Of a stretch of 64,000 nt of DNA, positions 53,973 to 62,293 are shown in pieces. Under the pieces are notes generated by a model. That model saw only the letters and a program-made list of their open reading frames with translations, was not told where the DNA came from and searched no databases. Positions within the stretch are counted from its first letter, which is position 1. Every line of letters starts with the position of its first letter. A program made the position numbers and the translations under genes. Source of the stretch: Pseudomonas sp. KU26590 (GTDB lineage Bacteria; Pseudomonadota; Gammaproteobacteria; Pseudomonadales; Pseudomonadaceae); the NCBI RefSeq assembly GCF_026153515.1, contig NZ_CP110644.1:4777501-4841500 (forward strand), in the 5' to 3' direction.

Positions 53973-54055
53973 GCTTCAAGTGGCAAGCCACAAGACACCC
54001 GATCACTGCTCACTGCTCTTCACTTGAAGCTTGAAGCTTGAAGCTTGCAGCTTGA
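53973..54055. repeat. Inverted and tandem GCTTCAAG repeat
   Basis: GCTTCAAGTG (53973-53982) is inverted as CACTTGAAGC (54021-54030). TTGAAGC then repeats in tandem (three copies plus one variant, TTGCAGC) up to the chemoreceptor stop. The same motif follows wza at 20299. Confidence 0.75.
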
Positions 54056-54058
54056 TCC

Positions 54059-55681
54059 TCAGCTTTTCTCCGGCCTATAGCCCAGACGCAGCCCGCCCCA
54101 ATGCCGCCCCTTGACCATGACAGGCACGGAAAGATCGTGCATCAGTTCGCCGGTGTCGCGGGTGTAAGTCTGCAACAGCACCGGCTGCTGGTGACTGCCG
54201 CAGCGAATGCCGGTGCGGTCGTCGAACTTGCGCTTGGTGCGGTTGTTGACCGCGTCGACCGCCGTGTCGCCCGTCAACGGTCGGCTGAACACCTGATTGT
54301 GGGTCGGCACGTAACCTTGCTGGGTGCAGGCGATGGCGAACACCAGCCCCTCATGCCGGGTCAGCAGCGGTTCCTGAATGGCCGGCAGCGTTTGATCGGT
54401 GTAGCGGTCGAAGCGCGTCTGGTACTTGGCTGGCGAAGTGTTGGCGATGGGCTGATAGGTGCGGTCGAACAGATCGGTCAGGCTGACCCGCCCCTGATCA
54501 ATGTCCTGCTCGAACTTCGCGGCGATCTGGCTGGCGCCTTCGCGCGCGAGGTCGTAAATGCGTTGGTGATAGTCATCAAGCCCCACCTGGGCGAGGCGTT
54601 CGCTGATGGTTTCAGCCTGTTCTTCCATCTGCAACGCCGACTGCGCCAGGCGCCGGGTCTGATCATCGCTGATCGCAAGGTCGCTGCGCATTTGCTCGAC
54701 GGCCACGAACAGGCTGCTCAACTGCTCCTGATTGGTCTGGGCACCTCGTGCGATCTCGCCCACCTGCTGCTCTACCCCCACGGCCAGCTGAGCGATGTTC
54801 GCCAGTTGCTGCCCGGTGGATTCGACCTGAGCGACGCCGCCACTCAGGTCACCCGACAACTGCCGAATCTGCTCGACCACCTGACGGGTGCGCTGCTGAA
54901 TATCAACGACCATCTCCCCCACCTCGCTGGTCGCCGTTGCGGTGCGCTTGGCCAGCCCGCGCACTTCATCGGCCACCACCGCAAAGCCACGGCCGTGTTC
55001 ACCGGCGCGCGCGGCTTCGATGGCAGCGTTGAGGGCGAGCAGATTGGTCTGGCTGGCGATGGACTGGATCACCGCCGTGACCCGCTGAATGTCTTCGCTG
55101 CGCTGGCTGAGGGCTTCGATGAGTTCACGACTGCTGTCGGCCCTTTCACTCAGTTGGTGCATCAGGCCGATGGATTCATTAAGGACGCTGAGCCCGGCAC
55201 CGCTGCTCTCCCGCGCCTGACTGGCGGCGGTCAGCGCTTGCTGGCTGAGGGTCGAGGTGGCGCGCTCGGTGGCGATCATCACGTCGGCGCTGCTGACGAT
55301 CTGCTCGGCCGCGTTGACCTGAGACTGCAGCTTGCCCGCCAGTTGCCTGACCGAAAACGCCACGGCGGCGGCAGACAGCGCGTTGTGACTGGTGCTGCGC
55401 GACAGATCCCGGGTCAGACGCGTCATATCGTCTTCGCCCGCCTCTGCCAATTCGGCGGGCGTTCGACCCGAAAACAACCGCGGCACCCACATCAGCAACA
55501 GCGCGACCGGGAGACACACATAGACGGACACATTGCCCCAGGCCATCGCCGCGAACAGCAGGCACAGCCCAAGGCTTTGCAGTCCAGGGGTCAGCCAGCG
55601 CGAACCGTTAGCGACCTGCTGGTCGGCAGACCCGTGCGCGGGGTGGGAGGGTGTTGCTGCGTGACGACCTTTCGCATCCAT
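54059..55681 (-). CDS. Methyl-accepting chemotaxis protein with C-terminal sensor region
   Basis: A 540-residue chemoreceptor. Two hydrophobic segments ([34 protein letters not shown]) lie near residues 35-75 with almost no periplasmic loop. A coiled-coil signalling domain follows, with the hairpin tip [20 protein letters not shown], and then about 150 residues of a globular region ([30 protein letters not shown]) resembling a Cache/PAS-like sensor. The sensor is thus cytoplasmic and C-terminal, the reverse of the usual receptor layout. Start 55681 was chosen over the frame opening at 55741. Confidence 0.88.
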   Translation of the reverse strand: MDAKGRHAATPSHPAHGSADQQVANGSRWLTPGLQSLGLCLLFAAMAWGNVSVYVCLPVALLLMWVPRLFSGRTPAELAEAGEDDMTRLTRDLSRSTSHNALSAAAVAFSVRQLAGKLQSQVNAAEQIVSSADVMIATERATSTLSQQALTAASQARESSGAGLSVLNESIGLMHQLSERADSSRELIEALSQRSEDIQRVTAVIQSIASQTNLLALNAAIEAARAGEHGRGFAVVADEVRGLAKRTATATSEVGEMVVDIQQRTRQVVEQIRQLSGDLSGGVAQVESTGQQLANIAQLAVGVEQQVGEIARGAQTNQEQLSSLFVAVEQMRSDLAISDDQTRRLAQSALQMEEQAETISERLAQVGLDDYHQRIYDLAREGASQIAAKFEQDIDQGRVSLTDLFDRTYQPIANTSPAKYQTRFDRYTDQTLPAIQEPLLTRHEGLVFAIACTQQGYVPTHNQVFSRPLTGDTAVDAVNNRTKRKFDDRTGIRCGSHQQPVLLQTYTRDTGELMHDLSVPVMVKGRHWGGLRLGYRPEKS

Positions 55682-55866
55682 GTCCGGGACCTGCCCTGCT
55701 TTCGTTATTGTGAAAGCATTAAACGCCCAAATAGCGGCCATGCGCCATGAGTCATTGGTGGTAGTCGGTCGGAATGTGCGGCGAAGGGGGCGTTAGAGGG
55801 GAAGAGCAAGGACGGTGCGCAGTGGAACGGCTCGACCACCCGTTGCGGGCGGTCGAACCCGAGGGA

Positions 55867-56271
55867 TCACGCCTGACGCTGGTGGCGGTCGATCTGCTCG
55901 TGGCGTTCTTGAGCTTCGATGCAGTACTTGGTGGTCGGGCTGATCAGCAGGCGCTTGAGGCCAATCGGCTCGCCGCTGTCTTCGCACCAGCCAAAGGTGT
56001 CGTCAGTGATGCGGCTCAGCGCCATTTCCAGCTGCGGCAGCATGCGTTGGTCGCGGTCAATCACGTTCACCAGCCAGTGGCGCTCTTCTTCCACAGAAGC
56101 GGCGTCGGCAGGGTCAGCCGGGGTGTCCAGGCTTTCGATCGCGATACGGCTCTGCTCGATGCGCGCGTGGATTTCGACTTTCATGGCTTGCAACAGGTCG
56201 ACGAAGAACGCGTGCTGCTCGGCGTTCATGTAGTCATCGGCCGGCATCGCCAGCAACTTATCCTTGGTCAT
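55867..56271 (-). CDS. DksA2-like RNA polymerase regulator lacking two zinc ligands
   Basis: A 134-residue DksA/TraR protein: N-terminal coiled coil with DTPADPADAASVEEER carrying the acidic tip, then a zinc-finger region in which only Cys96 and Cys117 remain and the other two positions are Ser99 and Ala120 (C-x2-S-x17-C-x2-A). This is the pattern of P. aeruginosa DksA2, which substitutes for zinc-dependent DksA during zinc starvation. No Zur-box-like palindrome was seen upstream, and no zinc genes flank it, so regulation may differ here. Confidence 0.85.
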   Translation of the reverse strand: MTKDKLLAMPADDYMNAEQHAFFVDLLQAMKVEIHARIEQSRIAIESLDTPADPADAASVEEERHWLVNVIDRDQRMLPQLEMALSRITDDTFGWCEDSGEPIGLKRLLISPTTKYCIEAQERHEQIDRHQRQA

Positions 56272-56499
56272 TGATTTCTCTATAAAAAAACGTGCATTAA
56301 GGCGATCTCAAAGGTGCGCCTCAACCTGGCATTAAACGCGCCGTAGTCTCGAAGCGCCGCTTGGCACTCAATTTACGAGGGGCGGCAGTCTAAGGCCGGG
56401 TTCGGTACTCGGCAACATAATTGATCAGGATTCGTCCAACAAGGGCTTGAATACCCGGTGGCGTTGGGTCGCGCCGGGGTTACAAGGTCATTGGCAAAC

Positions 56500-56587
56500 T
56501 GTAGGAGCGCGCTTGCCCGCGATAATAACGCCGCAGTGTATCCGAAACACGGCGTGATCGTTCTTCGCGGGCAAGCGCGCTCCTACA
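56500..56587. repeat. REP doublet (GGAGCGCGCTTGCCCGCGAA family)
   Basis: Inverted copies at 56500-56523 and 56563-56587 lie in the 428-base gap between dksA2 and the transporter terminator. The remainder of the gap has no supported gene. Confidence 0.9.
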
Positions 56588-56657
56588 GTGATGTGTTCGG
56601 TCGCAGAGGGTGTCTGACCGGGCGCTGCGTGATCGGTTCAAACCGATGTAAACGCAA

Positions 56658-56679
56658 AAGGGCCTGCGAACAGGCCCTT
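56658..56679 (-). terminator. Intrinsic terminator of the sugar ABC transporter genes
   Basis: AAGGGCCTG and CAGGCCCTT form a perfect stem around a four-base loop. Read on the minus strand it is followed by TTGCGTTT. Confidence 0.85.
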
Positions 56680-56699
56680 CTTGATAGCACGTCTACGAC

Positions 56700-57728
56700 T
56701 CAGCGCTTGAGCTTGCGCTTGTTGCGGTACTGATCGATGACCACGGCGACGACGATGATCAGGCCTTTGATGATGTCCTGCACGTAGGCATCGACGCCAA
56801 CGAAGGTAAAGCCGCTGGCCATGACCCCGAGAATCAGCGCGCCGATGACCGTGCCGGTGATCCGCCCGACGCCACCGGCCAGGCTGGTGCCGCCGATCAC
56901 GGCGGCCGCGATGGCGTCCAGTTCGTAGGAAACGCCCATACCGGCCTGGCCCGTGGCCGCCCGCGCCGAAGCCACCACCCCGGCCAGCCCGGCCAGCAGT
57001 CCGGCGATGCTGTAGACGATGATCAGATGACGCTTGACGTTGATCCCCGAGGTGCGCGCCGCCTGCATGTTTCCGCCGATGGCGTAGGTGTATTTGCCGT
57101 ACTTGGTGTAACGCAGGGCGATGTGAAAGATCACCGCGACCACCAGAAAGATAACCACCGGCATAGCGCCCTGGCCGATCGCGGTGTAGGAATCATTCAG
57201 CATGCTCACTGGCTGACCGCCGGTGTAGTAGCGCGCCAGGCCACGGGCCGAGACCATCATGCCCAGCGTGGCGATGAACGGCGGGATGCCGGTGATGGCG
57301 ATGATGCTGCCGTTGATCGCCCCGGCGAGCAGGCCCACCCCGAGCCCGGCAATGACCGGCGCCCACACCGGCAGATCGGTCAGCGACGGGAACACCGCGC
57401 GGGTATAGTCCGACGACTGCGCCAGGCTGGCGGCAATCATCGCCGACAACGCCAGCACCGAGCCTGACGACAAGTCGATGCCGGTGGTAATGATGACTTG
57501 CGTCACGCCGATGGCCAGCAGGCCGATGATCGACACCTGCAGAATCATCAGCACCAGCCGCTGGGAATTCATCAAAAAGCTCTGATCGCGGACGATCCAG
57601 CCGAACAGCTCGAAAATCAGGCCAATGCCAATCAGCACCAGAAAGATGCTCAGTTCGGTGGGCAGCCGGCGTTTGTGCTTGCGAGGCGCCAGCGCGGGTT
57701 TGTTTTCCAGGATCGCGTTCATCTTCAT
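56700..57728 (-). CDS. Sugar (probably inositol) ABC transporter permease, RbsC-like
   Basis: A 342-residue permease with eight to ten membrane helices. GVTQVIITTGIDLSSGSVLA, ITGIPPFIATLGMMVSARGL and DAIAAAVIGGTSLAGGVGRI are the RbsC family hallmarks. It works with the ATPase and binding protein encoded just upstream. The AGAGG before ATG 57728 fixes the start. Linkage to iolD and a Gfo/Idh/MocA gene suggests inositol rather than ribose as the substrate. Confidence 0.92.
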   Translation of the reverse strand: MKMNAILENKPALAPRKHKRRLPTELSIFLVLIGIGLIFELFGWIVRDQSFLMNSQRLVLMILQVSIIGLLAIGVTQVIITTGIDLSSGSVLALSAMIAASLAQSSDYTRAVFPSLTDLPVWAPVIAGLGVGLLAGAINGSIIAITGIPPFIATLGMMVSARGLARYYTGGQPVSMLNDSYTAIGQGAMPVVIFLVVAVIFHIALRYTKYGKYTYAIGGNMQAARTSGINVKRHLIIVYSIAGLLAGLAGVVASARAATGQAGMGVSYELDAIAAAVIGGTSLAGGVGRITGTVIGALILGVMASGFTFVGVDAYVQDIIKGLIIVVAVVIDQYRNKRKLKR

Positions 57729-57817
57729 GTGTGCCTCTTGTTCTTTTTAGACCCGACTGGGGCATGGCGACTGGGGCGTGGCGCATGGCTCGAATCGAAG
57801 CTTCAATAGCCAGGGAT

Positions 57818-59380
57818 TCAGTGGACAGGATTGCCGGACGCCAGGTGCATGACCCGTTCCTGGGTGGCCTCGGCGCGGTCGAGGGTGCCCATCATTTCGC
57901 CTTCGTGCATGACCATCACCCGGTCGCTCATGCCCAGCACTTCCGGCAGCTCGGACGAAATCATGATCACCGCCATGCCCTCGCTGGCGAGCAGGGAGAT
58001 CAGCCGATAGATCTCGGCCTTGGCGCCAACGTCGATGCCCCGGGTAGGCTCATCGAGGATCAGCACTCGCGGGTTAGTCATCAGCCAGCGCGCCAGCAAA
58101 GCCTTCTGCTGATTACCGCCGGACAGCGTGTCGATGCACTGCTCCAGCGACGGCGTCTTTACCCGCAGCTTTTTGCACATGTCTTCGCACAGCACGCGCA
58201 GGGCTTTCTGGTGGACAAAACCGTTGCCGACGTAATGGGGCAGCACCGCCATCTCCATGTTCTCCAGCACCGACAGGCACGGGAACAAGCCGCTCAGCTT
58301 GCGATCCTCGGTGAGCAACGCAAAGCCCTTCTCTATGGCGAAGTGCGGGTCGCTGACGCGGATCGGCGTGCCGTCGAGGAGGATTTCCCCGCGCGTGCTC
58401 GGGGTGATGCCGAAGATCGTTTCAGCAACGTTGGTGCGTCCCGAACCCATCAGGCCGGCGATGCCCAGCACTTCGCCTGCGTGCAGGTCGAACGACACGC
58501 CTTCGAACACGCCGTCGAGCGCCAGGTCGCGCACCGACAGCAGCAACTTGCCGACTGGCTGATCGCGTTCGGGAAACAGCTGTGTCAGTTCACGGCCGAC
58601 CATCATGGAGATCAGGCTGTCGCCGTTCATGCTGTCGGCGCGCTGCAAGCCGATGTAGGCGCCGTCGCGGAACACCGCCACTTCATCGGCGATGGCGAAC
58701 ACTTCGTTCATCTTGTGGGTGATGTAGATGATGCCCTTACCCTGTGCGCGCAGGTCGGCAATGATCGAAAACAGGTGGGCCACTTCCGTCTCGGTGATGG
58801 CGGAGGTCGGCTCGTCCATGATCAGTACGTCAGAATCGTAGGAAACGGCCTTGGCGATCTCGACCATCTGCCGTTCGGCGATGCTCAGGTTGCCGACCAT
58901 TTCTTCCGGATCAAGGTTGATGCGCAGGCGTTCGAGCAATTGCGCCGTGCAGCGGTGCATAGCGCGGTGGTCGACCATGTGCAGGCCGTTGAGCTGCTCG
59001 CGGCCGATCCAGATGTTCTCGGCGATGCTCATGTGCGGCATCAGGTTGAGCTCCTGATGGATCATGGCAATGCCTGATTGCAGCGCCGCCAGCGGCGACT
59101 GAAACACCACCGGCTTGCCGCGCAGGCGGATTTCGCCGGTGTCGGGCTGGTAGATGCCGGCGATGATTTTCATCAGCGTGGACTTCCCCGCGCCGTTCTC
59201 GCCCATCAGCGCCAGCACGCTGCCGGGCCGCACGCGCAGTTGCACGTTGTCCAGGGCCACCACCCCGGGAAAGCCCTTGCTGATGTTGGTGATTTCCAGC
59301 AGATAAGGGTGCTCGGCGTCGCTCGCCGTCCCGGAGACGGTAGGGTGGGTTGAAGCCGAAGCAGTTGCGGAAGCGAACAT
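57818..59380 (-). CDS. Sugar (probably inositol) ABC transporter ATPase, RbsA-like
   Basis: A 520-residue double-ATPase subunit. The first half has Walker [16 protein letters not shown] (from residue 59) with [15 protein letters not shown] and [10 protein letters not shown]. The second half has the degenerate P-loop [27 protein letters not shown] and [12 protein letters not shown], as in RbsA/MglA-type importers. The SD GGAG favours ATG 59380 over GTG 59386. It is co-transcribed with the binding protein and permease genes. Confidence 0.94.
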   Translation of the reverse strand: MFASATASASTHPTVSGTASDAEHPYLLEITNISKGFPGVVALDNVQLRVRPGSVLALMGENGAGKSTLMKIIAGIYQPDTGEIRLRGKPVVFQSPLAALQSGIAMIHQELNLMPHMSIAENIWIGREQLNGLHMVDHRAMHRCTAQLLERLRINLDPEEMVGNLSIAERQMVEIAKAVSYDSDVLIMDEPTSAITETEVAHLFSIIADLRAQGKGIIYITHKMNEVFAIADEVAVFRDGAYIGLQRADSMNGDSLISMMVGRELTQLFPERDQPVGKLLLSVRDLALDGVFEGVSFDLHAGEVLGIAGLMGSGRTNVAETIFGITPSTRGEILLDGTPIRVSDPHFAIEKGFALLTEDRKLSGLFPCLSVLENMEMAVLPHYVGNGFVHQKALRVLCEDMCKKLRVKTPSLEQCIDTLSGGNQQKALLARWLMTNPRVLILDEPTRGIDVGAKAEIYRLISLLASEGMAVIMISSELPEVLGMSDRVMVMHEGEMMGTLDRAEATQERVMHLASGNPVH

Positions 59381-59449
59381 GGTCACAGGCTCCTCGGGTG
59401 ACAGGGGCGGCAGAGGCGCGACGGCACTCTGCCGGCTGTCAGTGAGCGG

Positions 59450-60376
59450 TTATTTGAAGGTGTTGACGTTGTCCGGCGTGATCAGCTTGAAGGGAATCAC
59501 GATGGCCTGTTCGGGCAGCGTTTCCTTCTTCGCCAGTTTCACGGCCGCATCGATTGCGCCCTCGCCCTGCCCTTTAGCGTCCTGAAACACCGAGACCGAG
59601 AGGTCGCCTTTCTTGACCGCACTCAGGCCGTCGGGCGTGCCGTCGACACCGGCCACAAACACCTCACCTTTCTTGCCCGCCTGCTTCAGGGCCATGGCGG
59701 CGCCGATGGCCATTTCGTCGTTGTTGGAGATGACCGCTTTGAAGTCGCCGCCCTGGGTCAGCCAGTCATTGGTGACGTCCATGCCGCGCTGACGCTGCCA
59801 GGCGCCGGTCTGCTCCTGGGTGACTTTGATGTCGGGGTATTTTTTCAGGACTTCTTTCACGCCCGCCGTGCGGTCGCGGGTCGAGTTGTTGGCCAGCTCG
59901 CCGAGCAGGATGACGACGTTGCCTTTGCCGTCCATTTTCTTGGCCAGGTATTCCATCTGCATGCGCCCGGCCTCTTTGTCGTCCGAGGTCACGGAGGCGA
60001 CGCCTGCGGGCAGCTTGGGATCATCCGGGCGGCGGTTGACGTAGACCAGCGGGATGCCGGCGGCCGTGGCCATCTTGGTGATGCGGTTGGTCGCTTCGGT
60101 GTCGACCGGGTTGACGATAAGCGCATCGACTTTCTTGCCAATCAGTTCCTGCACCTGATCGAGCTGTTTGTTCACGTCATTTCGGCCGTCGACGAACTGC
60201 AGATCGACGCCGCCCATGGCCTTGACCTTCTTGTCCATGTCCTCGCGCATGTAGGTCAGGTAAGTGTCATCGAACTGCGACATGGACACGCCGATCTTCA
60301 GGTCGGCGGCCAGGGTGGCGCCGCTGCTCAACATCAGGGCCAGGGCAAGTGAGGTGAAACGGAGCTGGGTATTCAT
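59450..60376 (-). CDS. Periplasmic sugar-binding protein (inositol/ribose type)
   Basis: A 308-residue type I periplasmic binding protein: signal peptide (FTSLALALMLSSGATLAAD), then LKIGVSMSQFDDTYLTYMRE, VDALIVNPVDTEATNRI and VFVAGVDGTPDGLSAVKKGD. The mature sequence resembles Caulobacter IbpA, which binds myo-inositol, more than the ribose proteins, in keeping with the adjacent inositol catabolic genes. This assignment is from memory of the families. It is first in the transporter transcript. Confidence 0.9.
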   Translation of the reverse strand: MNTQLRFTSLALALMLSSGATLAADLKIGVSMSQFDDTYLTYMREDMDKKVKAMGGVDLQFVDGRNDVNKQLDQVQELIGKKVDALIVNPVDTEATNRITKMATAAGIPLVYVNRRPDDPKLPAGVASVTSDDKEAGRMQMEYLAKKMDGKGNVVILLGELANNSTRDRTAGVKEVLKKYPDIKVTQEQTGAWQRQRGMDVTNDWLTQGGDFKAVISNNDEMAIGAAMALKQAGKKGEVFVAGVDGTPDGLSAVKKGDLSVSVFQDAKGQGEGAIDAAVKLAKKETLPEQAIVIPFKLITPDNVNTFK

Positions 60377-60443
60377 GAACGGTCTTTCTCCAGATTCTTG
60401 TTGTTGTAATGACGGGGATGACGACTGCTGGAGTTGCTGACAC

Positions 60444-60698
60444 TTAGCGCGAGGCAGCTGGCGCCATGTCTGAAAGGTGCGCGACCGAACCGCCCGATGC
60501 CCCACACACCACAACGCCGCGGCTTTCGACGCAGAGCACGTGGGCGATGGTTTCGAGGGCGGATTCGAAGGTGGGGGCAGCGTTGATCAATCTGCGGGCT
60601 ACAGTGTGGAAAAGCGCGTGGGAAACAGCTCGGGGAATGGCGGGAAGCGCGAGTAAGAAGGGACGGCAAGCCTTGGCGGCTGATCTGAAGATGTTCAT
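60444..60698 (-). CDS. Possible small protein upstream of the binding-protein gene
   Basis: An 84-codon frame beginning MNIFRSAAKACRPFLLALPA with fairly high third-position GC and an AGG about ten bases before the ATG. It has a hydrophobic N-terminal stretch and later ESALETIAHVLCVESRGVVV. It lies between operator-like repeats (60817-60859) and the binding-protein gene, so it would be part of the same transcript. I do not recognise it; it could be a chance frame. Confidence 0.35.
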   Translation of the reverse strand: MNIFRSAAKACRPFLLALPAIPRAVSHALFHTVARRLINAAPTFESALETIAHVLCVESRGVVVCGASGGSVAHLSDMAPAASR

Positions 60699-60816
60699 CG
60701 GCGGTACCTGTCTGCGATTGGCTTTCTTGTTTTTGTGTCGCTCGTTCAGCCTGCTGCCGGGAGACCCGACCTCAGGCGCTGACGGCGATCGTCGGCAACC
60801 TGGAAATGACTCTATT

Positions 60817-60859
60817 GGAAAATAATTTCTACTTCAACAGCTTTTAGAATTAATTTCTA
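60817..60859 (-). promoter_or_regulatory. Two repeated A/T palindromes and a promoter candidate for the inositol transporter
   Basis: TAATTTCTA occurs at 60823-60831 and again at 60851-60859 inside imperfect palindromes (GGAAAATAATTTCT, AGAATTAATTTCT). The first fits the GGAA-N6-TTC pattern of RpiR-type IolR sites. On the minus strand TTGAAG, 17 bases, then TAGAGT overlaps the first copy. Confidence 0.45.
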
Positions 60860-60910
60860 TTTTGATGTTTTGTTACCTGAACTCAGTCATTGGGGGGGTG
60901 CACGATGCCC

Positions 60911-61000
60911 TGTAGGAGCCGGCTTGCTGGCGAACACGGTGTGTCATTCACTCCCCCGGTTACAGGCCCATCGTGGGTTCGCCAGCAAGCCGGCTCCTAC
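60911..61000. repeat. REP doublet (GGAGCCGGCTTGCTGGCGAA family)
   Basis: Inverted copies at 60911-60934 and 60978-61000, followed by a third degenerate copy at 61044-61067 (CGCCATCAAGGCGGCTCC). This is a different REP family from those in the rest of the window. With the possible small frame and the operator repeats, it fills the 735-base gap 60377-61111. Confidence 0.88.
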
Positions 61001-61111
61001 GGATTGGGGGTGTCATCTCCATTTCTGGTGCAGACCCACCGCGTTCGCCATCAAGGCGGCTCCTACGGATCGGGGTTTGTGAGCCAGTTTGATCTTCATC
61101 GTGGGCGTCTG

Positions 61112-62131
61112 CTAAATCGCTACCACCCTGCCCTCCATCGCGCTGATCCTCGCGGCATCCAGCACGCGGGCCGAGGCGACCGCATCGTTTGCATCGACAG
61201 GATTGCGCCCCTGATTCATCACCGCCTCCTGCCACTGCCGGTAAAACTCGGTCCAGCAGCCGCGCTCTGACGGGACCCGCTCGCGGTGCTCGCCCTGCTC
61301 AAACCAGCCCCAGCGTCGATGTTCTTCCACGCCCCAGCGTTCGCCTTCGGATCTGGGAGACAACCCCGCCAGAGCGGCAGCTTCCTGACCGTCGAGGCCC
61401 TCCACGGTATAGCAGCCCTGTGAACCATTGACCCGAAATCGCGGGCCCTGGACGTTTTGCAGGCAGTTGCCCCAGAGGTGCGAAACCACGCCGGTGGCAT
61501 GGGTCAGTGAAATAAAGAATCCATGATCGACTTTTTGCTCCGGCGTCGCGAACTCAAGCTCGGCGTAAACCCGCTTCACCGGCCCGAACAGCAACAGCGC
61601 CTGGTCCACCAGATGGCTGCCGAGATCGCGCAGAATGCCGCCGCCGCTCTCCTTGCCTACGGAGGAAGGCGAATAGCGCTCGACCCGGGACTCGAAGCGG
61701 CTGATGTCGCCTAAAACACCCTGATCGATCAGCTTGCGCACGGTGAGAAAATCCGAGTCCCAGCGGCGATTCTGGTACACGCCCAATAGCACGCCTCGGC
61801 GTTCGGCGGCGTCCACCAGTTCCTGTGCTGCCTGGGCATCCGGGGCGAACGGCTTGTCGCTGACCACGGGGACGCCGAGCGCGATGGCGTCGAGAATCAA
61901 GGCACGCCGGGAGGCCAGTGGCGTGGAGATCACCACCGCATCGACACCGGCGGCGACCAGATCGGCCAGGCTGTCGAAGGCCGGGACTTTGGGGTAATCG
62001 TTGCGCAGGTCCTGGCGGCGTTCCGGCGAACGGGTGACCACGCCGGCAAAGGTTACGCCGGGCAGGCTGGCAATCAGCGGCGCGTGGAAATAGCGCCCGC
62101 CCTTGCCGTAGCCGATGAGTCCGATTTTCAT
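61112..62131 (-). CDS. Gfo/Idh/MocA-family oxidoreductase (inositol dehydrogenase-like)
   Basis: A 339-residue NAD(P)-dependent enzyme. Rossmann start IGLIGYGKGGRYFHAPLIAS, the family lysine in VVSDKPFAPDAQ, and GGGILRDLGSHLVDQALLLF with the catalytic Asp-x-x-x-His. Close relatives include YdgJ/IolW-type scyllo-inositol dehydrogenases, and the position beside iolD supports an inositol or inosose substrate. It is separated from iolD by a REP-bounded cruciform, so it may have its own promoter or be a REP-stabilised segment of the iol transcript. Confidence 0.9.
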   Translation of the reverse strand: MKIGLIGYGKGGRYFHAPLIASLPGVTFAGVVTRSPERRQDLRNDYPKVPAFDSLADLVAAGVDAVVISTPLASRRALILDAIALGVPVVSDKPFAPDAQAAQELVDAAERRGVLLGVYQNRRWDSDFLTVRKLIDQGVLGDISRFESRVERYSPSSVGKESGGGILRDLGSHLVDQALLLFGPVKRVYAELEFATPEQKVDHGFFISLTHATGVVSHLWGNCLQNVQGPRFRVNGSQGCYTVEGLDGQEAAALAGLSPRSEGERWGVEEHRRWGWFEQGEHRERVPSERGCWTEFYRQWQEAVMNQGRNPVDANDAVASARVLDAARISAMEGRVVAI

Positions 62132-62148
62132 GTGTAATCTCCTTTCCC

Positions 62149-62283
62149 TGTAGGAGCGTGGCTTGTCCCGCGATCGGCGACGCAGTCGTCGTCAATTCAA
62201 CCAATGCGCTGTATCAGACACACCGCATTGGCTGAATGTGCTGCCGGTTCCCGGCAGATCGCGGGACAAGCCACGCTCCTACA
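62149..62283. repeat. REP doublet with a second, inner inverted repeat
   Basis: Outer arms GGAGCGTGGCTTGTCCCGCG (from 62149) and its inverse (62258-62283). Between them ATTCAACCAATGCG is inverted as CGCATTGGCTGAAT with one mismatch. The 135 bases can fold into one long hairpin between iolD and the oxidoreductase gene. Confidence 0.88.
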
Positions 62284-62293
62284 TGGACTGTGT

